Position numbers and translations under genes: made by a program. The notes below the pieces were generated by a model. The model was given only the letters and a program-made list of their open reading frames with translations, was not told the DNA's origin and made no database searches. Positions 53,929 to 64,000 of a DNA stretch of 64,000 nt are shown one piece after another; within the stretch, counting starts at the first letter, position 1; each line of letters begins with the position of its first letter. Source of the stretch: Zantedeschia hybrid cultivar (Eukaryota; Streptophyta; Magnoliopsida; Alismatales; Araceae); assembly GCA_030544215.1 (NCBI GenBank), contig JARZZO010000001.1, positions 39,335,670 through 39,399,669 of the forward strand, given 5' to 3'.

Positions 53929-54933
53929 GCCAACAGTTCTACATGAATGTAGCATCATTGTATTGAGATGACAATTATTTCAATCAAGTTTGCACAGATT
54001 AACAATCAAGTGGATGCTTACGTTGTTTTGAGAGTTATTTGTTGGGTTAATTGAATTTTTAGACTCAAATTCTCTCAATGGGTAAAATCCTAGTTTCAAT
54101 TCAATTTCCACCGTTATGCTCTACGGCTTCACTCACCACGATGTGACCATCTACCTGGGACTTCAAATGGTAAAACCGGCCTGATGAACAAAGAGTAATT
54201 CTTTGCTTTTGGGGACTTACAAAGGACTTAACACCAACCACTCTAGTCTGACCGAGGGACCGACCCAGTCAGAGAGAGGTGAGGATGCCAAGAGAGGTGT
54301 TCTTAGAGGAGGGGGGTAAGTCCTGGTGCAAATGACCTGTGGCCTAGATGGCCTCTAATGTAGAATAAATAAATTTAGGTAGCAAGAAGATCAATGATCC
54401 GAGTGATAATGACCAATAGGGATGAGAGCTTGAATCGCGTCGCTGTTCACCGATGCTATTCAAAACAGTAATCCCTCCCTCCTATTCACAGAGGCTCGGG
54501 CAGCAAGAAAGATAAAGGGGGTACTAAATCGCGTCTTGAGAGGGCGACGCGCTTAGTGAAATGCGTCTCCCTGTATAGATGCACTTTAGGTCCAAAAAGC
54601 AACAAATAAGAAGCAAGATCGGGGCAATTCACTCTTTAAATAACAAGATGACTAAGAAATCAACTGCTCATGCGATGGCAATTTGAACACATAGACTAAT
54701 CATGCAACACATGGGTATCAATCTGAACAAACACACTTTCCAACACCACTTCTCAAAGCAATCAAGGGAGGGCAAAATTTTGCCACAAGGGGGTGTGCAC
54801 GACATGCACATAAGGATAAAAGTCAAATAACCAACTAACAAACCATCAAACGTGTCCGAGGGACACAAGCGGTGCACCGAGGGTGCCCAATGGAATTAAT
54901 AAGAGTAAAAAAAAGAGAGAAACGGCAAGACAA
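53929..54933 (-). other. 5' leader of element B with three inverted-repeat units
   Basis: It is non-coding between the primer-binding site and gag. Units with 10-nt spacers: GCGTC, GCTGTTCACC, GATGC (54437-54456); GCGTC, TTGAGAGGGC, GACGC (about 54530-54550); and GCGTC, TCCCTGTATA, GATGC (about 54565-54585). The position matches the leader array of element C. Confidence 0.7.
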
Positions 54934-54951
54934 GTCCCACCGTGATCGCCA
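54934..54951 (-). other. Primer-binding site of element B
   Basis: On the minus strand it reads TGGCGATCACGGTGGGAC, six bases inside the LTR end at 54958. The plus-strand reading ends in CCA, like a tRNA 3' end. It differs from the C site at one base. Confidence 0.85.
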
Positions 54952-54957
54952 AAAAGC

Positions 54958-56167
54958 TGTAGTGCTCAAAAATGGTGTGTGTTCATCATGTTATCATGTG
55001 TTTACTATGATTAACAATATGAAAAGAATTGTAATCGCCAGAAACCGAGGGTTTCAAAGGAAAAGTGATCGCTTACTAACCTTGCAAATTGAGAGAATAT
55101 GAGGGTTCTTTTGTTCCTCTCTTCCGGTCGACCGAAAGAAAAGAGCCTTCTTTATCTTTACTCTTGTTCTTCTTTTGTACCTTGCACAAAAAAAATCAAA
55201 TAAACAACAAAAGTATGATTAGAACTAAAGTAGTGTAGTATCTATTCTAATTAAGAATATAAACATGCAACTAAACTAAAAGAACTCACTTTTTGTGTTA
55301 TTTTAAACCCCCTTAAGGAGCATAGGTTTGTAAATCATGAAGTGAGTGTGTGCGATGAGTTGATGCAATGAAAAAACTATATGAAAAAGAAACTAAAAAG
55401 GAACTCGAGAAGAAATCGGTTGGTTTAGCCCCTTGAAAGCCTTGATCTTCTTGAGCTCCAATGGTGGAAGAGGAACAAGAGACAATAACTCCTTCTTGTT
55501 ATCTACATTTTTCTCCTTTAAGGTCCTTCAAACATCTTGTAGAGAGCTCCGAATTCTCCAAATACCAACTTTTTTCAATGGTCAATGTCCATATATATTT
55601 ATAAGAAGTTACTTTAAGGTATTTGGCCTTCAAAAGGACTCTCACGCAGCTCGGACTTGCTCTGGAGAATCATAATGAGAATTTGAAATCCTTCTAACCT
55701 CTGGAACAGGATTATCTAGGCCAAATCTTGCTTATCAGGAGACTCTTAAAACGCGTCGCTCAAGGGGGACGCCTTTTAGTTCATTAGTACGGCCAAAACA
55801 GAAATAAATCCAGAAAGGGAAACCGAAAATAATTAGGAAACATGAAAGGTGTCGTGTACACGCAACGTGCTTTAGATAATTTAAGAAATTAACCATAATT
55901 AGAAATAGTAAACCTAAGCGGATTAAGACTTAAACGACATCGTGTAAGGGCGACGCTATTCAATTAAATCCTCTTAAATTTACAATTTTCAATTTCGAAT
56001 TAATTTCTGCTAAGAATCTAAATGGCGTCGTGTATAGGCGACGTGATTCAACAAATTTTGAAAAAATCAATAAAAATTAGTTGAGGATTAAACATCAGAC
56101 CATTATGGGGCATTATCATTATGACATGAAATTTACTCAATATGATGTAAAAATTAGCGTGTCTACA
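54958..56167 (-). mobile_element. 5' LTR of element B
   Basis: TGTAGTGCTC...GTGTCTACA, 1210 bp, pairs with 16425-17634. It contains the same three spaced-inverted-repeat positions (about 55742-55776, 55926-55962 and 56013-56049). It is followed by CCCGC, the partner of CCCAC at 16420. Confidence 0.93.
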
Positions 56168-57871
56168 CCCGCGATCCCCACTTCCCCCCCCCCCTCCCAC
56201 ACACCACACACACACACACAACCGCAACACAACAAAGAGATATAGGCCATATATGCACAAATAAAGTGATAAATAAACCACACGTCCACAGTAAGAAACA
56301 CACAAAAAATTGCCAAGTCAAACGGGAAAACACCAACCCGCTGCGACGGAATAGCAACCCTTCAGGTAGCACGCTGGCTACTCTAACTTATCTAGCTATA
56401 GGTGGTTCTGCCTCCGCCTAATCACGAGTGACAACTCGGAAATGTACCACTCCTACACCGATACTAGCTACTATCTTGAGGTACATCCGGTGACCCTCGC
56501 CTCCTAGGCGCCACCATATCACTCCCACACCCACACTACGTCACTCCCACACCGACACAGGGTGTCAAATGCTAACCAAATTATCACTCTAGGTCAACAA
56601 TTACATAATCATAAAGCAATGCGATTCTGAGCACGTGGAAACCCCTGTCCCAATGTATGATTTTAAGCATGCATTTAACAAAGTTGTCTAACAATATACA
56701 AGAATCTAATTGACATAATGTATATTAGTCACATTTTATGAATGCAGAAAATATTGGGGGCTTGGTTTGAATTGTGTCGACTCAGGTAGATGCCATTCAA
56801 CCGACCCTAAACTGGTTCTCACTCTCCAGCCTCGAGACTCAGAGACATAGGCCTCAATCACGTCGACTCAAACTGACACGATCGCAAATTGCGTCGGTCT
56901 GCTTGGACACGATATAGCGTCTGAGGCCGAACTCCCTCTTGGTCTCACTGAGCTACAACACAAATCCCCCTTCCTACAATTCGAAATAAAAACACCAAAA
57001 TAGAGAGAGAAGAAATCTGTGAACCACATTAAAACATGCCACTCCCAATTTCATAAAACTCATGCTCATTTCAATCAAAATTCACCCTAAACATGCTCAT
57101 TTTCTATCCGAAAATCCCAACGCATCCATGGCATTCTTAATAGCAAGAATCATTTAAAATTCATGAGTTTAATCGAGCGAAACACACGTGAGGATCGTCA
57201 CCCTAACGGTTACTTAAACTCCTCCCGACTCCTCGCAAAGTCCCCTCTCCGTGAAAGCACCGTCGCAATGCTAACAAATCACCGAGCTCCGTCTCCTCGC
57301 CGCCAAACTGCCACACCGCAAGCTGCTGCCGTAGATGCCGTCACCCCACCAAGACATCGGCCTCCATCCGGAGAGTGAAGAGCCACGGTAGAGATGGTGG
57401 TGGAAGTCATGAGAGGTGGTAGTGGGGAGATGGAGTGGTGGAGGAGGAAGAGGAAGAGAACGAGGGGAGAGGAAGAAGAGAGAGAACAAGAGGGAGAGAA
57501 ATGAGAGAAAGGAGGGAGAAAGGAGGGTGGTTCAGGGTGTCAAACCCGATGACCTAAATTGTCTTATCCCAGAACGACGCCGTTCAGATGACAAGATGGG
57601 ATCACATACGGTAGATATCTGAATCGCGTCGACCATGTGTGACGCCATTAGACGACAAGACCGGAGCTGTACACATGTGCCCCAACACCCGTCCATGCAT
57701 CACACATGCATGGTTCATAAATCGCATTACTCATGGCCTACGCCTTTCAAAAACACGTCTTGCCTATCGGACGCAATTTAGAACCCATGCACCAAGCTCA
57801 CAAAGACCCAAACCAGGAGATCCAATACTGAAATCGACCCAATAACTGAGTACGAAACTTGAGTCCTTACA
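56168..57871 (-). mobile_element. 3' LTR of chromovirus A2, inner part
   Basis: It continues the LTR begun at 16025-16424, from GATCCCCACTTCC to GAGTCCTTACA. Array units are visible at about 56767-56800, 56858-56925 and 57550-57780. A poly-C run and a CA microsatellite lie near 56186-56222. An alternative LTR start is TGTAATAC on the minus strand at 57890. Confidence 0.88.
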
Positions 57872-57892
57872 AAATGGGTCAAGTATTACACC

Positions 57893-57903
57893 GTCTCCCC
57901 CTT
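57893..57903 (-). other. Polypurine tract of A2
   Basis: AAGGGGGAGAC on the minus strand lies just upstream of the LTR, as is usual for Tekay-type elements. Confidence 0.75.
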
Positions 57904-57906
57904 AAT

Positions 57907-59330
57907 GAAAATTTGTCCTTGACTTTCAAGCATAACCAAACAACGAAATAACATAGAACAATAATTAAGCTACTTACCAAACAAACTGGTTACTTTCTCT
58001 TCATTTCAAACTCCAGCTTCCATGTAGTCTCTTCTGAAGAATAATTCCTTTACAACACTTTGATCAATGGGATCCTCTTGTTCTTCAGCTCCTTTACCTT
58101 GGTGTACAATAATTGAATGGGTTTCTCTTCATAGCTCAAGTTCGTTGAACCTCCAATGGGACATAATCAATCATATGAGATATATTCAACACATACTTTC
58201 TTAGCGTAGACACATGGAACACATCATGCATACTTTCCAAAGAAGGGGACAATACCAGTCTGTAAGCCATCTCTCAATCCTCTACAAAATCTCAAATGGT
58301 CCAACGAACTTTGGGTTCAACTCGCCATGCTGTCCAAACCTGACAACTCCCTTAGAAGGGAAAACCTTCAAGAGCACATAATCACCTACCTTAAAAGTTA
58401 GGCCCTTTCTTCTCTTGTCTCCATAACTCTTCTATCTACTCTGTGCTGTCAACAACTTCTGCTTAATCAACTGGGTCTTTTCTAAACTTGCCTGCACAAT
58501 CTCTAGACCAATCTGCCTCTCACCTGAATCCTCCCAACATTATGGTGATCTACAAGGCTTGCCATACAATGCCTCAAACAGGGCCATCCCAATACTAGCA
58601 TGGAAACTATTGTTGTAGGCAAACTCTACTAGTGGCAAATTCATGCCCCAATCTTCCTTACAATCCAGACTACAAGCCCTCAACATGTCCTCTAGGGTCT
58701 AGATAGTCCTCTCTAACTAACCATCTATCTGAGGATGGAAAGTTGTACTGACCTTCACCTGCATCCCCAATGCTTCCTACAAACCCTTCCAAACACAAGA
58801 CGCGAACCTAGAATCCTGATATGAGATGATAGACTTTGGAACACCATGCAACCTTACAATGTTATCAACATACAATCTGGTTAAACTCTCCATAGACTAT
58901 TTCGCCTTCATAGCCAAGAAATGCGTTAACTTCGTGAACCTGTCCACAACTACCCAAATAGCATCATTGCTTTTCACATACTGAGGCAAACTAATTACAA
59001 AGTCTATAGTAACATGCTTCCATTTCCACTCGAAGATCTCAATCTTCTGCATCAAACCTGAAGGTCTCTGATGCTCTACCTTCACCTGTTGGTAAATCAA
59101 GCATCTAGAAATAAACTCTATAATGTCTATGTTCATACCCTGCCACCAAAAAGTCGTCTTCACATCCTGAAACATTTTGATACTTCCTGGGTGCATTGTG
59201 AACTTAGACCAATGCGTCTTGGTCATAAGTTCCTTCTTCAAGTCTGGATCATTGGGAACACAAACCTTGCTCTGAAAATGAATCATTCTATATTCATCTC
59301 TGCTGAAATTAGGCCTATCTGCAAAGCCCT
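57907..59330 (-). pseudogene. Chromovirus A2 integrase with chromodomain-like C-terminus
   Basis: THWSKFTMHPGSIKMFQDVK contains the zinc-motif His residues. CLIYQQVKVEHQRP has Tyr where the second Cys is expected. WKHVTIDFVISLP carries the first catalytic Asp, then VVVDRFTKLTHFLAMK. Later core parts (DSRFASCVWKGL, FHPQIDG, FAYNNSFHASIGMA) are broken by stops. Near 58140-57990 YEEKPIQLLYTKVKELKNKR and SSEETTWKLEFEM form a chromodomain-like end, which in this family steers integration towards heterochromatin. Confidence 0.8.
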
Positions 59331-59731
59331 ACAACTACTGATCATCCCTTTGACCTACCACAACTCACTACACAATAATTGATTTGATAGATAACTGAGA
59401 TAATGAAGCAATAACCTCATCAATTATCTTCCAATCGTGTAGCATTATCAATCTCTTCATGCTCAAAGCATCACCCACCACATTGGCCTTACCTAAATGA
59501 TACCTTAGCTTAAAGTCATAATCCTTCATAAACTCTATCCATCTTTTCTGCTTCATATTCAACTCCTTATGGAAAAAGATATACTAATGGTCAGTGAACA
59601 CATGAAACTCCACACCATAAAGATAGTGCCTCCAGATCTTCAGAGTATGCATAACTGCTACCAACTCCAAATCATGTGTCGGATAATTCATCTATTGATC
59701 CTTCAGCTGTAGAGAAGCATAAGCAATCAAT
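59331..59731 (-). pseudogene. Chromovirus A2 RNase H, C-terminal part
   Basis: NYPTHDLELVAVMHTLKIWR, HYLYGVEFHVFTDHQ and RWIEFMKDYDFKLRYHLGKA are typical Ty3/gypsy RNase H blocks. The start of the domain lies on the other side of the solo LTR (61852 onward: LRCVLM, a stop, then HGRV), continuing here as IAYASLQLK. Confidence 0.85.
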
Positions 59732-61851
59732 GTAAGGACTAAGGTTTAGGATCCGGTTATCGGGTCGGTTTCGGTGTTGGACCCCTTAGTTTGGGCCCTT
59801 GTGGGATTGAGCATGGACTCTTTTTCACGTTGACCTCACGAGATGCGATTTTGAACGGCGTCGGTCTTAGGGGACGCTATTTAGGAGCTTTGTAGGGGGC
59901 CGCGTGGGCGAGTGTGGGGGCGCGTGTGTACGGCTCCGGTCGTGTCATCTGAATGGCGTCTTGCATGGACGATGTGATTCAGACATCTGCCAGTATACGA
60001 CCCCGTCCTGTCGCTTGATTGGCATCGTTTTGAAATGACACATTTTAGCGAGTTTCGGTTGACGCTCCGAAGCCCTCCTTCCTTTCTCTCATTCTCTCCA
60101 TTCTTCTCTCTCTCCTCCCCCTCCTCTTCGAACACCTTCGACGACCTTTCCCCTCCTCCTTCCCTTCCTCTCCCCATTCCTCCTCTTCCTCCACTCCATC
60201 AACCTCCTAACATTCACCACTACCACCATAATCTCCTCCACGGCACATTATTCTCCGGACGGCAGCCGACGTCCCGGTAGAGTGACGGCGTCTACGGCAG
60301 TACCGGCGGCGGCTCATGGCATGGCGGTTCGGCAGTTAGGAGCAAGGAGGAATTCAAGTAACCGATAGGGTGACGATATTCATAGTGTTTTGTTTAAAAC
60401 TATGATTTTCCCACTTTGAAGCATGCGATGTGTGTGGATATTTTTGAATAGAAAATATTTTTAAGGGGTTTTAATGAAAATGGACCTTTTTCATGAAATG
60501 GGGTTTGGGTGTTAAATTTGTTATTGGACTTCTCCCCTTGTCTCCTTTGTGTTTTTTTGAGTTTTTGAGTGTTTTTGGGGGAGAAGAGGGACCCTTCATT
60601 TTGGCTCGGTTTTGGGCGTAAAACACATCCACTCATACCCACACTATTTGAGATAGGCGTCAACCTGAGTCGACGCCATTTACAGCCCATTTCTTTCGAT
60701 TGCCGAGGCTAGTATAGGATAAAGAGCTGAATAGCGTCGGCTATGGGTGATGCCATTCGGGCTAGTATCCCTGGTCCCAGTTACTCTGTGAAATTTGAAC
60801 CAGTTTAGGGCTCTTGAATGACGTCGGCCACGGGCGACGCGATTCAAGATAGAACTCCATTAATTCATGCAATTAACATGTGTTTACATTATTAGATAAT
60901 TCGATTAAATGCATGTTCGATACCGTACTTCGAAGACGAGGGTTTCCACATGACCGAATCGCACTGTGTTGTGTTTTGTGCGATCGTGGACCTGGAGTGA
61001 CAGTTATTAGCGTTTAAGTACCTTGTGTCGGTGTGGGAGTGACACAGTGCCGGTGTGGGAGTGGTGGGGTGACGTCTAGAGAGAGGGTCACCTGGTGTAC
61101 CCCGGGGTATAGCTAGTACCGGTGTGGGAGTGGTACATTCGGAGTGTCACTCGTGGCTGGGAGAAGCAGAATCACTTAGAGCTAGATAGGCCGGAGTATC
61201 CAGTGCGCTATCCGAGGGGTTGCTATTCCGTCCCAGCGGGTCGGTGTTTTCCGCGTTCGACTGCGTGGTTTGTGTGTTTAGCCGAGACGCTGGTTATGGA
61301 CTCCGTGGTGAAGTGGTTTCAGAGTTGCGCATGTTGCATTTACAAATGCATATGTTTTATATCGGAATTTGGGAGTTGTGTTTACTACTTTACTTATTTA
61401 ATTACTTATATTTGTGTTGTTGCAGTTGTAGGTGTGTGAGTGGGTGGTGGGGATCGGAGGATCCCTACTGGGTCCATTTCGATGAGACTCACCCCTGCGG
61501 TTTTTAGGTGAGGGTTCCAGGCAGGCGTAGCGTGGAGGGTTTCGTCTCAGGTTGCGCACCAGCAGTCACTGTTCCAAGGTATGCCCCGATGTAGTTGTTA
61601 TTTTCCTTTCAGGCCTGTATGCTTAATTATTTCTTTTCAATTGGAATATGTGATTATTTACTGAGTCGAGTCGAATTGTAATAATTTTTAATTTCTGCAC
61701 TTCCTTTACAATTCGATGTGATGTAGAATGTTTAGCTTAGTTTATCATTTATTTTTCAGACTTATCGAGATCCTGACTTGACTCTAGTTTTTAATGATTC
61801 GGTACCCATTTAGTAATCGGATCCCCGATTATAGGGTAGTAGGTCGTTACA
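59732..61851 (+). mobile_element. Solo LTR of the A family, plus strand, in the RNase H of A2
   Basis: TGTAAGGACTAAGG to AGGTCGTTACA, 2120 bp, with no internal region. The duplication is imperfect: ATCA is present at both junctions (59727-59730 and 61851-61854). Three array units lie upstream (59850-60050) and three downstream (60650-60848) of a CT-rich tract. The last reads CTTGAATGACGTC, spacer GGCCACGGGC, GACGCGATTCAAG. Three copies of a GGTGTGGGAGTG minisatellite unit lie at 61030-61130. Confidence 0.9.
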
Positions 61852-62963
61852 TCACTCTCCCATGCTACATCAGAACACAACGCAAACCATGTTTTGAAGG
61901 ATTAGTTACATAGTGTACCCCTCAGATTCACAAGGCAAAGTAAGGACTAGAGTAGTGGTCAAATGAGTCTTCAACTTTTGTAAACTCTTTTTACACTCAT
62001 CAATCCGTACAAACTTCATACATTTTCAGGTCAATTTGGTCAGAGGGGCTGCCAGGGTAGCAAAATGCTCAATAAACCTCTTGTAATAACCAGAAAGATC
62101 CAGAAAGTTCTTGATATCAATGGGACTCTTAGGAACCTCCCAATCCAACACTACATGAACCTTCACTAGATCTACAACAACACCATCTTTAATATAACAT
62201 GGCAAAGGAATTGCACATGATCAAGACATAATTTACATTTATTAAACTTGGCATAAAACTAATGACTTCTCAAAATCTCCAAAATTTTCCTCAAATGCTC
62301 GTGGTGAGACTCCTCGTCTAGAGAATAAATCAGCACATTGTCTATAAACACAACAATGAACTAGTCTAAAAACTATCTAAACATCATGTTCATCAACTCC
62401 ATGAAAGTTGTTGGGGCGTCAGTCAAACCAAATGGCATCACCAAGAATTCATAGTGGCCATAGCGAGTTTGAAACGCTGTCTTTGGGACGTCCTCATCTT
62501 TAATCTACAACTGATGATAGCTAGATCTCAAATCAATCTTGAAAAACATTGTTGCTGCTTGCAACTAGTTAAAAAAATCGTCAATCCACAGCAAAGGATA
62601 TTGATCCTTGATAGTCACTTGATTCAGGTTCATGTAATCAATGCAAAGCAGCAGAGATCCACCCTTGTTTCTCACAAACAATACAAGAGCTCTCCATAGT
62701 GACGCACTCGGACAAATGAAACCCTTGTCCAAGAGCTCATGCAACTGCTTTTTCAACTCAACCAACTTTGTTGGTGTCATACAGTAGGGAACCTTGGAAA
62801 TCAGCGCCGTACCAGGGAGAATATCAATGGTGAAATTAATCTCCTGAATAGGAGGCAAACCAGAAAAATCATTAGGAAATACATCAGTAAACTCTCTAAC
62901 CACATCAACATAAAAAACACCCGAAGGCTGAGTCTCCTCATGAACAGAAACAACACTAACCAA
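61852..62963 (-). pseudogene. Chromovirus A2 reverse transcriptase
   Basis: Blocks: FTDVFPNDFSGLPP, LLDKGFICPSASLWRALVLF, LCIDYMNLNQVTIKDQYPL, FFKIDLRSSYHQL, FLVMPFGLTDAP. The catalytic box reads FIDNVLIYS: the second Asp is Asn (codon at 62339-62337), so the enzyme would be dead even without its stops. It continues into RNase H, which the solo LTR interrupts. Confidence 0.9.
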
Positions 62964-62987
62964 ATATGCATTGTGACCACTACTAAT

Positions 62988-63620
62988 CTAGCTCTGAGCC
63001 TTCATAGAAGAAACAATCAGTGTACCAAGTTTGGGAAGCTTAAAGAAGAACTCTTCCTCACTTGGAATCCTGAAAATAATCTTCCTACCACGGCAATCCA
63101 ACATAGTATACTGCTGCTCCAGCCAATCCATACCCAAAGTGATATCGAAATCCTGGATATCAAGCACAAACAATTGGATAGACAACCTCCTACCCTGAAT
63201 CTTCACATATAAAGAAGCTATGCATCTATTTGACCAAACTACCCCTCCCAACGTAAAAACATTCATGGCAACAAAAATCTTAACAACCTTCATCTTTTCT
63301 ACCACTATCTGGGCAAAAATCGAAGACATAAATGAATGGGTAGCACCAGTATCAAACAACAGTCTAGTATGTATTCCATCGATCAGAATGGTACCTTCTG
63401 TGAAGTTCTCGATTGCCTCCATGTCTTCTCTGATCAAAGCAAAGACACGAGCTGGGACTCGTGGTCCAGTCGGTGCAACCACTACTGCAGTCTTCGTCTT
63501 GGGGCAGTCTCTGATCATGTGGCCCGGCTTGCCACATCCAAATCACTTGCCTGACGCTCTTAAGCACTCAGTCCCTCAGTGCATGAACCCACACTGCTAG
63601 CATGCAGTGCGAATCAGGGC
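62988..63620 (-). pseudogene. Chromovirus A2 zinc knuckles and aspartic protease
   Basis: A CCHC knuckle CGKPGHMIRDCP lies near 63540-63500, preceded by a degraded second Cys pair. After a short linker the protease shows LLFDTGATHSFMSSIFAQ, then LFVLDIQDFDITLGMDWLEQ and MLDCRGRKIIFRIP. Trp is kept in GMDWL, unlike in A1. Confidence 0.88.
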
Positions 63621-64000
63621 TGCTCTTGCTATTGATGGTGTAGAAGTCTTCACTAGGGCCTATGTTGCCTTGAACTACTTCTGCTTCCTCTAAACTCTAG
63701 GAAAGGTCAATGATGATGCTTGCCGCCACATTGCGCTCATCTAGAAAGATCTCATGCTCAGTTTCTTGTCTGCATGATGCATCCACCACCTCCTCCATCG
63801 TGGTGAACTTGTGGGCCACCAGCTTCGTCCTCAACACAGGCTTTAGGCCCATTATGAACTTATGTGTCTTCCATCTACCATCAGCACACATATGAGGCGT
63901 AAACTTAATCAACTCAGAAAACTTGACCTCATACTCCAGTACACTCAGTGCCCTTTGGTCAAACTCAGGAACTCCTGCACCATCTTGTCTTGGACATGGA
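63621..64000 (-). pseudogene. Chromovirus A2 Gag, C-terminal part, cut by the window end
   Basis: HKFIMGLKPVLRTKLVAHKF and TMEEVVDASCRQETEHE are typical of the Gag region before the zinc knuckles. The N-terminus lies beyond the window. Confidence 0.8.

Larger units (their letters stand above)
16425..56167 (-). mobile_element. Tat-lineage Ty3/gypsy element B, minus strand, with nested insertions
   Basis: The outer LTRs (16425-17634 and 54958-56167) are both 1210 bp and run TGTAG...CTACA. The flanks CCCAC (16420-16424) and CCCGC (56168-56172) are a 4-of-5 target-site duplication inside the A2 LTR. Reading right to left: LTR, primer-binding site, 5' leader, gag, [element C], rest of gag, protease with G-patch, linker, RT, gypsy plus second RNase H, integrase, then two antisense PMD genes and the 3' LTR. 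Without element C (about 18.5 kb) and the solo LTR, B is about 19 kb, a size known for Tat/Ogre elements. Dual RNase H supports Tat assignment. All coding regions are broken. Confidence 0.9.
57872..64000 (-). mobile_element. Chromovirus element A2, internal region, running past the window end
   Basis: Reading right to left: gag (from beyond 64000), zinc knuckles, protease, RT, RNase H split by a solo LTR, integrase, chromodomain-like tail, polypurine tract (57903-57893, GGGGGAGAC), 3' LTR. The chromodomain-like tail places it in the chromoviruses, probably the Tekay/Del group with long LTRs. All frames are damaged. Confidence 0.88.

Noticed and set aside
54934..54951. Part of a tRNA gene ending in CCA
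   Set aside because: Plant tRNA genes do not encode CCA, and no cloverleaf lies upstream. Its place beside the LTR makes it a primer-binding site.

Overview
This window is from a large, repeat-rich flowering-plant genome. The evidence is wall-to-wall LTR retrotransposons (Ty3/gypsy chromovirus, Ty3/gypsy Tat lineage, a Ty1/copia fragment), plant mobile domain (PMD) genes with GT-AG introns, a Helitron-like element and a MITE. I see no host gene, rRNA, tRNA gene or prokaryotic feature. The species cannot be named from this sequence.

Layout. Positions 1-5625 hold chromovirus A1 (minus strand), split by a plus-strand solo LTR of its own family (355-2828). A 5'-truncated copia fragment follows (5626 to about 7934), then AT-rich DNA with a MITE (8365-8666) and Helitron-like units (11272-13170). 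An old solo LTR lies at 13852-15967. The rest of the window is one nest. Chromovirus A2 (minus strand) has its 3' LTR split into 16025-16424 and 56168-57871 by Tat element B (16425-56167, minus strand); A2's coding region continues from 57907 past the window end and holds another solo LTR (59732-61851). Element B is interrupted by a solo LTR with a perfect target-site duplication (22821-25023) and by a second Tat element, C (plus strand, about 34222-52739).

The most interesting content is in B and C. Each carries gag-protease-RT-dual RNase H-integrase in sense and, between integrase and the 3' LTR, two PMD genes in antisense. The longer one (PMD-A) has the same seven-exon structure in both elements, with all introns in phase 0. 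Antisense orientation can explain how introns survive retrotransposition: they are not introns in the genomic RNA.

A second pattern is an array system of spaced inverted repeats. A GC-containing half-site and its reverse complement are separated by an almost constant 9-10 nt spacer of variable sequence, repeated about every 30 nt. Arrays lie in the chromovirus and Tat LTRs, in the Tat 5' leaders, and directly upstream of each antisense PMD gene. Stem sequence differs by family (GGCGTC-N10-GACGCC in A and B; GGAAGGC-N10-GCCTTCC and GGACGGC-N9-GCCGTCC in C) while the geometry stays the same. I know of no named feature type that explains it.

Almost all open reading frames are broken, often by TGG-to-TAG/TGA changes, as expected of methylated, silenced elements. 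Element C is the youngest: its LTRs have equal length and differ by roughly two dozen bases by eye. Exon, domain and LTR limits were placed by reading the sequence and have not been tested by alignment or transcript data.
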